The notes under the pieces: generated by a model | The model's database searches: none | Seen by the model: the letters and a program-made list of their open reading frames with translations, nothing else | Told to the model about the DNA's origin: nothing | Shown: one piece after another, positions 47,701-53,700 of the stretch | Layout of the letters: every line of letters starts with the position of its first letter | Numbering within the stretch: position 1 is the stretch's first letter | Assembly: GCA_020284085.1 (NCBI GenBank) | Contig: JACEVL010001642.1 | Span: forward strand, 157,001-221,000 | DNA from: Aporrectodea caliginosa | Taxonomy: Eukaryota; Annelida; Clitellata; Crassiclitellata; Lumbricidae | DNA: 64,000 nucleotides | Reading direction: 5' to 3' | Translations under genes and position numbers: made by a program

Positions 47701-50700
47701 CGCTGATGCGACTGTTAATCACGTAACCAGTGGAAAACCCTCTGTTGTCTCATCTTTGGCAAGTAAATATGATTTGTGTTTTTATCCAACCACTGCTAGA
47801 AGAAAGTGCATAGGACAGTACGTCTCTTTTATAGATCAATTCATCTTTCCAACAATTCAGTGCAGAAACATTTTGCTCCAGCTTCCAGTCGATCCAGACT
47901 ACTCCCAGAAGACAACATGTGGACAAGCGACGAATTCCAGGACTATCTGAGGTCAGTTCCAGATTCTTAAGCTAAACTAACTAGTGATGGTTTTTAGATA
48001 ACCGTAAAATAAATTTTGAAAGAGTTTCCTAAACATGAAATCAGATTTACAGACTGCCTTATCAGACTATAGATCGTATTCCTGTGGAAATATTAAATGA
48101 GTTTGTTTTTGTCATCGTATTGTATAGACGTAATGCATATGGACGAGTTTGGACTGATCAAATTGTTCCCGGCATGAAGCAGGCCATTTCATGTGCGCTT
48201 CTCTGTACCCAGGAGCACATTGAGTGCAGAAAAGTAAGACGATTTCGTAACGGTTTTGAATTGCCAATGAGATTATAGCCTATATATAGTCTATATGTAT
48301 ATATATACAGTATATAGGCTATAGGCCTATATATGGATGTATGTTTATTGGGTCTAGGACATTACCCCTGGACATTACCCCCCTGCCATTACCCCCTGCC
48401 ATTACCCCTGCCATTACCCCCGTAGGATATTACCCCCTGCCATTACCACCCGGCATTTAGTACATATAGTATATACGTACATGTTCATAATTATATATTA
48501 CATGCATTATATTTATTATTTATTTATAATATACATATATTATATTAATATATTTGTTAGCTTGTATCTTGTGTGCATGCGCTTCTGTTTATATCACTCT
48601 GAAGTAGCTGACACAAATAAGTAGGCCTATACTTAAATTAATTTTGGGCCAGTACGTTGCAGCACCAAGCCAGCATGATACTATACAAATAAAATAATAG
48701 CCTAAGTGTTAATTGGTTAATAATATTAACTTGTTATTTAGTTTAATTTCAGTTTACTTATTATAATATAGTTTATACAGCCTAATCTTTCCATGCCGGT
48801 GTCCCGTGATATTCTATCCCCCTAAAGCATATCCCTCTGGATGGAATAAACTGGTGTAGAGTATCCGGGGAGATAAACCATTCTAGACCCCATCGTCATA
48901 CGCATCACGATAGCCAAGATGAAAATCCAGTCAAAATCACTAAAAATGAAGTAAATTAATTTCAGGTCGACGTATACACTAAAGTTACGCAACTTAATTT
49001 TTTTTTGTACAATAAATCCAAACAGTACGAATGAATACACTTAGAAACCACCAATAATGCAAACTAAACAGGATACTCCATTTCGCTAAGGGGATACTCA
49101 TTTGGGGGGGGTATACTCTATCTCGTGACACCGGCGCTTTTCTATAATCTCTGCCTGCACTTCTGTTTATAATTATCTGTTAAGCTAAATAACATGTTAA
49201 TATTATTGAGCCAATTAACACTAATTATTTATTTGTATAGTATCATGCTGGCTCGGTGCTGCAAAATACTAGCCCAAAATTAATTTAAGTGTAGGCCTAC
49301 TTATTTGTGTCAGCTACTTCAGAGTGATAAAAACAAAAGTTCAGGCACCAGCTAACAAATATATTAATATAATATAATATTATAAATAAATAATAAATAT
49401 AATGCATGTAATATATATGCATATTGTATATAAATGTATAGACTATATTATATTAAATGCCGAGTGGTCAGCTACTTAGAGTTATTTAAACAGAAGCGCA
49501 GGCACACAAGATACAAGCTAACAAATATATTAATATAATATAATTTATATATCGTAAATAAATAATAAATATAATACATGTAATATACATGTATGTATAG
49601 ACTATGTATACTAAATGCCGGGGGTAATGGCAGGGGGTAATATCCTACGGGGGGTAATTGGCGGGGGTAATGGCAGGGGGTAATGTCCGGGGGTAATGTC
49701 CTGCTCCCATGTTTATTATGTATAAAGTCGGTAACATAGCGCGTTTTGAACACAAAGGCGCTGCACGTAAAACTATCCGACCGATGGTCTCCGGTGATGA
49801 TTGTAGGTGGAGAAGATTTCCATAAGGCAGAGAACTCGGAGAAGGCTGGCGAGAGCGGAGATAGAGGGCGAGGACAGTGAATGGCCCTCTGGAGGAAAAG
49901 CAAGAGAAACTGAGGAGCTCGGAGGTGGAGAGCGAGAGGGAAAGAGGAATCTTTTTAACATGAAGATGATCTCTATAACAGACGACAATGCCAACGTACT
50001 AGGTCTGCGCCAAGTGGGTCAGATGAGGTGTCGAGCGGACGATTAGCATCCAGGACCGAGAAGCCCGTGGGGGCAGCACTATGAACTGAGAAGTCAGATG
50101 AAGTGGAGTGCCATGACTCCATTGCGACGAGAATGTCGAGGTTATGATGACAGATTGTGTTGGCGATCTAAGTGTATGGAGATCGCCAACACATTCATTC
50201 ATGCATAGGTACATACACACATAAGCATAAGGGGACCCGATAGCGCATTGGATAACACACTGGCATAGAGAGCGAGAGGTACTGAGATCGAGTTACGTAG
50301 GCGGACATGCTTTGTAGGCTGCCATTAGCGCCGTGTATTGGCTGTCTGTTCTGTTAGTAGTTAAGAATTATGTCTTCTGTCATTTGTGTTCTTCATTCAT
50401 TCATTCATTCAGAGCATTTATATAGCGCCCCTTCAAGAAGCTAATCAGAAGCGCTCCCGGCCCAGACACGACTAAAGAAAAAGACTTGATGGACTTGTAG
50501 AACCCTGCCGGATGGCTCACAAGTAAAGAGCGGAGCTTAAGCGGGAGGTCATTCCAGATGGAAGGCCCACAACCGAAAAAGCACGGCGCTGCTTAATAGC
50601 CAAGCGTGCCCGTGGAACTAGGAGCTCACCCCTCGTCGTAGAACGAAGCGCCCGACGCGCTGCAACGTCGGACACTGGGCGGCAAAGATCACGCAAGTAA

Positions 50701-53700
50701 GATGGAGCACAGCCAAGAACGCAGCGAGAAACTAGAGCAGCAGTGCGGTATGAGATCCGCTGAGAGATAGGCAGCCAGTGCAACACATCGCGTATGTATG
50801 CAGAGACAGGAGAGAACTTCGGAAGTCGTCCAATAATTCTTGTGAATTGTTTAATTGTCATAACATGTAAATGTACAGCGCAGTGCGTTTGTCAGGCGCT
50901 TCATTAAAGAAAAGATATTATTATTATTATTATTTTCGCCAGATGTAGAAAAGATCCCTCAGGCTCTAAGAAACTAAACTACTGTGTCAAAGGTTCTCGT
51001 CCCCATTGTGCTAATCAAAGGTATTATTATTATTATTACATATAAGTAGCCTACTTTTATTTTTGAAGCATTAGCCTATTTAAAAGAATATAATTCATTT
51101 GCTTTAACTTATGTAAAATCACTGAGTAATTTTGCTTTAACCATGAATTCTTAAATTTAGGGTAACTTTCACTTATACTTTGGTTCAGTAGGCTACTTCG
51201 ATCAACACTGTGCATACAAACTGTAGGCTACTCTTGTTTTCGAACAAGTGCATGTTTGAATCTCATGTGTGGTCTGTCCTGAAGCTGCAGAACTTCTCTT
51301 CGGCATTAGAATAGCCTACGTACAGTCACGCGATGCTCTGATATGACCGGAAATTGTTGCTCATTGGCTTAGGAACTAAGGAGTTAGAGAGTGTGGAGAG
51401 TGTGAAAGAGCGAACGTCTTATCTGACACATTTTCATGTTGCATTGTAGAGTGCATTTGAATTGTATGGAGCGGATTTTATGCTAACAGAGGACCTGCAG
51501 CCTTGGCTCATCGAGATCAACTCCAGTCCAAGTATGGCTCGCAACACACACGCTACAATGCAACTAGTCGACAATGTACTAGAGGATACACTTAAAGGTA
51601 GTAATCGATTACATCAGAACATGTACATTGTAATTAATCCTCGTTTGCAATAATTTTCCATAATTTAATTAAAACTGTCACAATTGGCTGAGATTGTCAT
51701 CAAATTTCATTCCATAGCAAGGTATTGCATTGCATCATGTAGAAACAGGAATAAAATAGTATAATTTATTTTTTTATGCCCCGAGGTAATATTATCTCAT
51801 CTCGAGGTCATATTATCTCTCAGGAACTTCATTAATTAAGAATAGAAGAAAAACGTCTGGAACGGCACCTATTCGTCGTTGAAGTGTGGCAAAAGTACCG
51901 CGGAAAGACACCGCATTGAACCGCTGGATCATAATAGATACGCGCTGAAATAGGTAGGAGGTCTCGCGTGTATCTCCAGACATTGTGCTGAGGCAGGGTT
52001 GCCAGGTCGTCGCGAAAAGCGCGAGTTGGGCTACTTTTCATTGCGCTCGCGACTGAAAATTTCGTCCTCGCGACCTCGCGCTATTTGGGCTACTTTTGAA
52101 TTTCCCCGCGGTCGCGACGGCGATATTATAAATTCCCCACATAAATTGACCGCAGTAGGCTACTGGGTCACTGTTACTAGCTACTATTCTTATGTGGTGT
52201 GGCTTAGCTAGTAATAAAAAAATGCTCTACGGAGAGCGGACTAGTCTACGGTAAGCATGAAGCAGTCTGCCATCTAAATTTTTACAACAAGGGTTTCACC
52301 ACGTGTCTTGACGAAACCAAAAAAGTATGACTATTGACGTACCTAGAAAAATATATTAATGTTTTCATTTAGCTGTTCAGCTCGCGACTTTTGGGCTACT
52401 TTTAGACGATACTTCGCGACCAAGCACTTCCGAAATCTGCCAACCTGGATGAAACCACCAGGGTTGCCAGGTCGTCGCGAAAAGCGCGAGTTGGGCTACT
52501 TTTCAATGCGCTCGCGACTGAAAATTTCGTCCTCGCGAACTCGCGATATTTGGGCTACTTTTGAATTGTCCCGCGGTCGCTACGGCGACATTATGAATTC
52601 TCACAAATTAACGCATTAGGCTACTAGGTCAATTCTTATGTGGTGTTGCTTACTTAGTAATAAATACATTCTCTACGGAGTACGGAGTAGTCTACGGTAA
52701 GCACAAAGCAGTCTGCCATATAAATTTTTACGTCAATGGTTTCATCACGTGTCTTCAACTGTCTTGGCGAAACCAATAAAGTATGTAGGCCTAGGCTATA
52801 TTGGCGCATCGAGCAAAAATTTATTACTGTCTTCATTCAACTGTTCAGCTCGCCACTTTTGGGCTACTTTTTTACGTGGCTTCGCAACCAAGCAATTCCG
52901 AAATCTGGCAACCCTGTGCTGAGGCTCTGTCCCAAGCAGGTCGATGGTCCCAAGGATGAAATAAAGGCCAAGCTCTCAGCACTCATCGGGCCCATGGTTT
53001 CAAAGGCCAGAGGGACAAAGTTATGGACGGCTGCGAGCTGGATATACTTAGCATTTTTCTGAACAGTCGCCATCTCTGCGGCAAATCCCAGAAAAGTACT
53101 TGGTAGGTATGAGATATGACCGTCACGGGATACGGCCCCGGAAGATTCGCCCCCTGACGATTCGCTCCCCACATTTCGCCCCCGGAAAAATCGACCCCGG
53201 AACTATAGAAATCACATATAGGCCTATATGTTGAATTGTATAGGGCCTAAGTAGTTTAGTGTGCAGTTTATTTTCATCAACCCAACTTCCATTTACGCAA
53301 AAAATTATTTAATCAATCCAGCTTCTATTTACACAAATAATTATTTTGATCAATCCAACTTCCATTTACGTAGCCAGATAAGATTGTAATCAAATTCGCT
53401 ATGATACAGGATAAATTGATCCTGTCCTGTATACTCCAAAATCTTGGACATTGCTCCTGTATACTCCAAAATCTTGGACATTGCTCTGCAAATTTTGCAT
53501 TTAGACAAATTAATCCGCCGAAATGACATCACCCCCTTGAAAAATGACGTCACAAAGCAAGGACCCTAAAACCAAATTTCCATGGCGAAGCAAAATGCTC
53601 TTTCGTGGAACAAATAGGGAGAGCATGCATATTTTAAAATCTAACGGTGACCAAATATTGAAATAATTAGAAAATTATTAATAATGGTGCCCGTATACAT

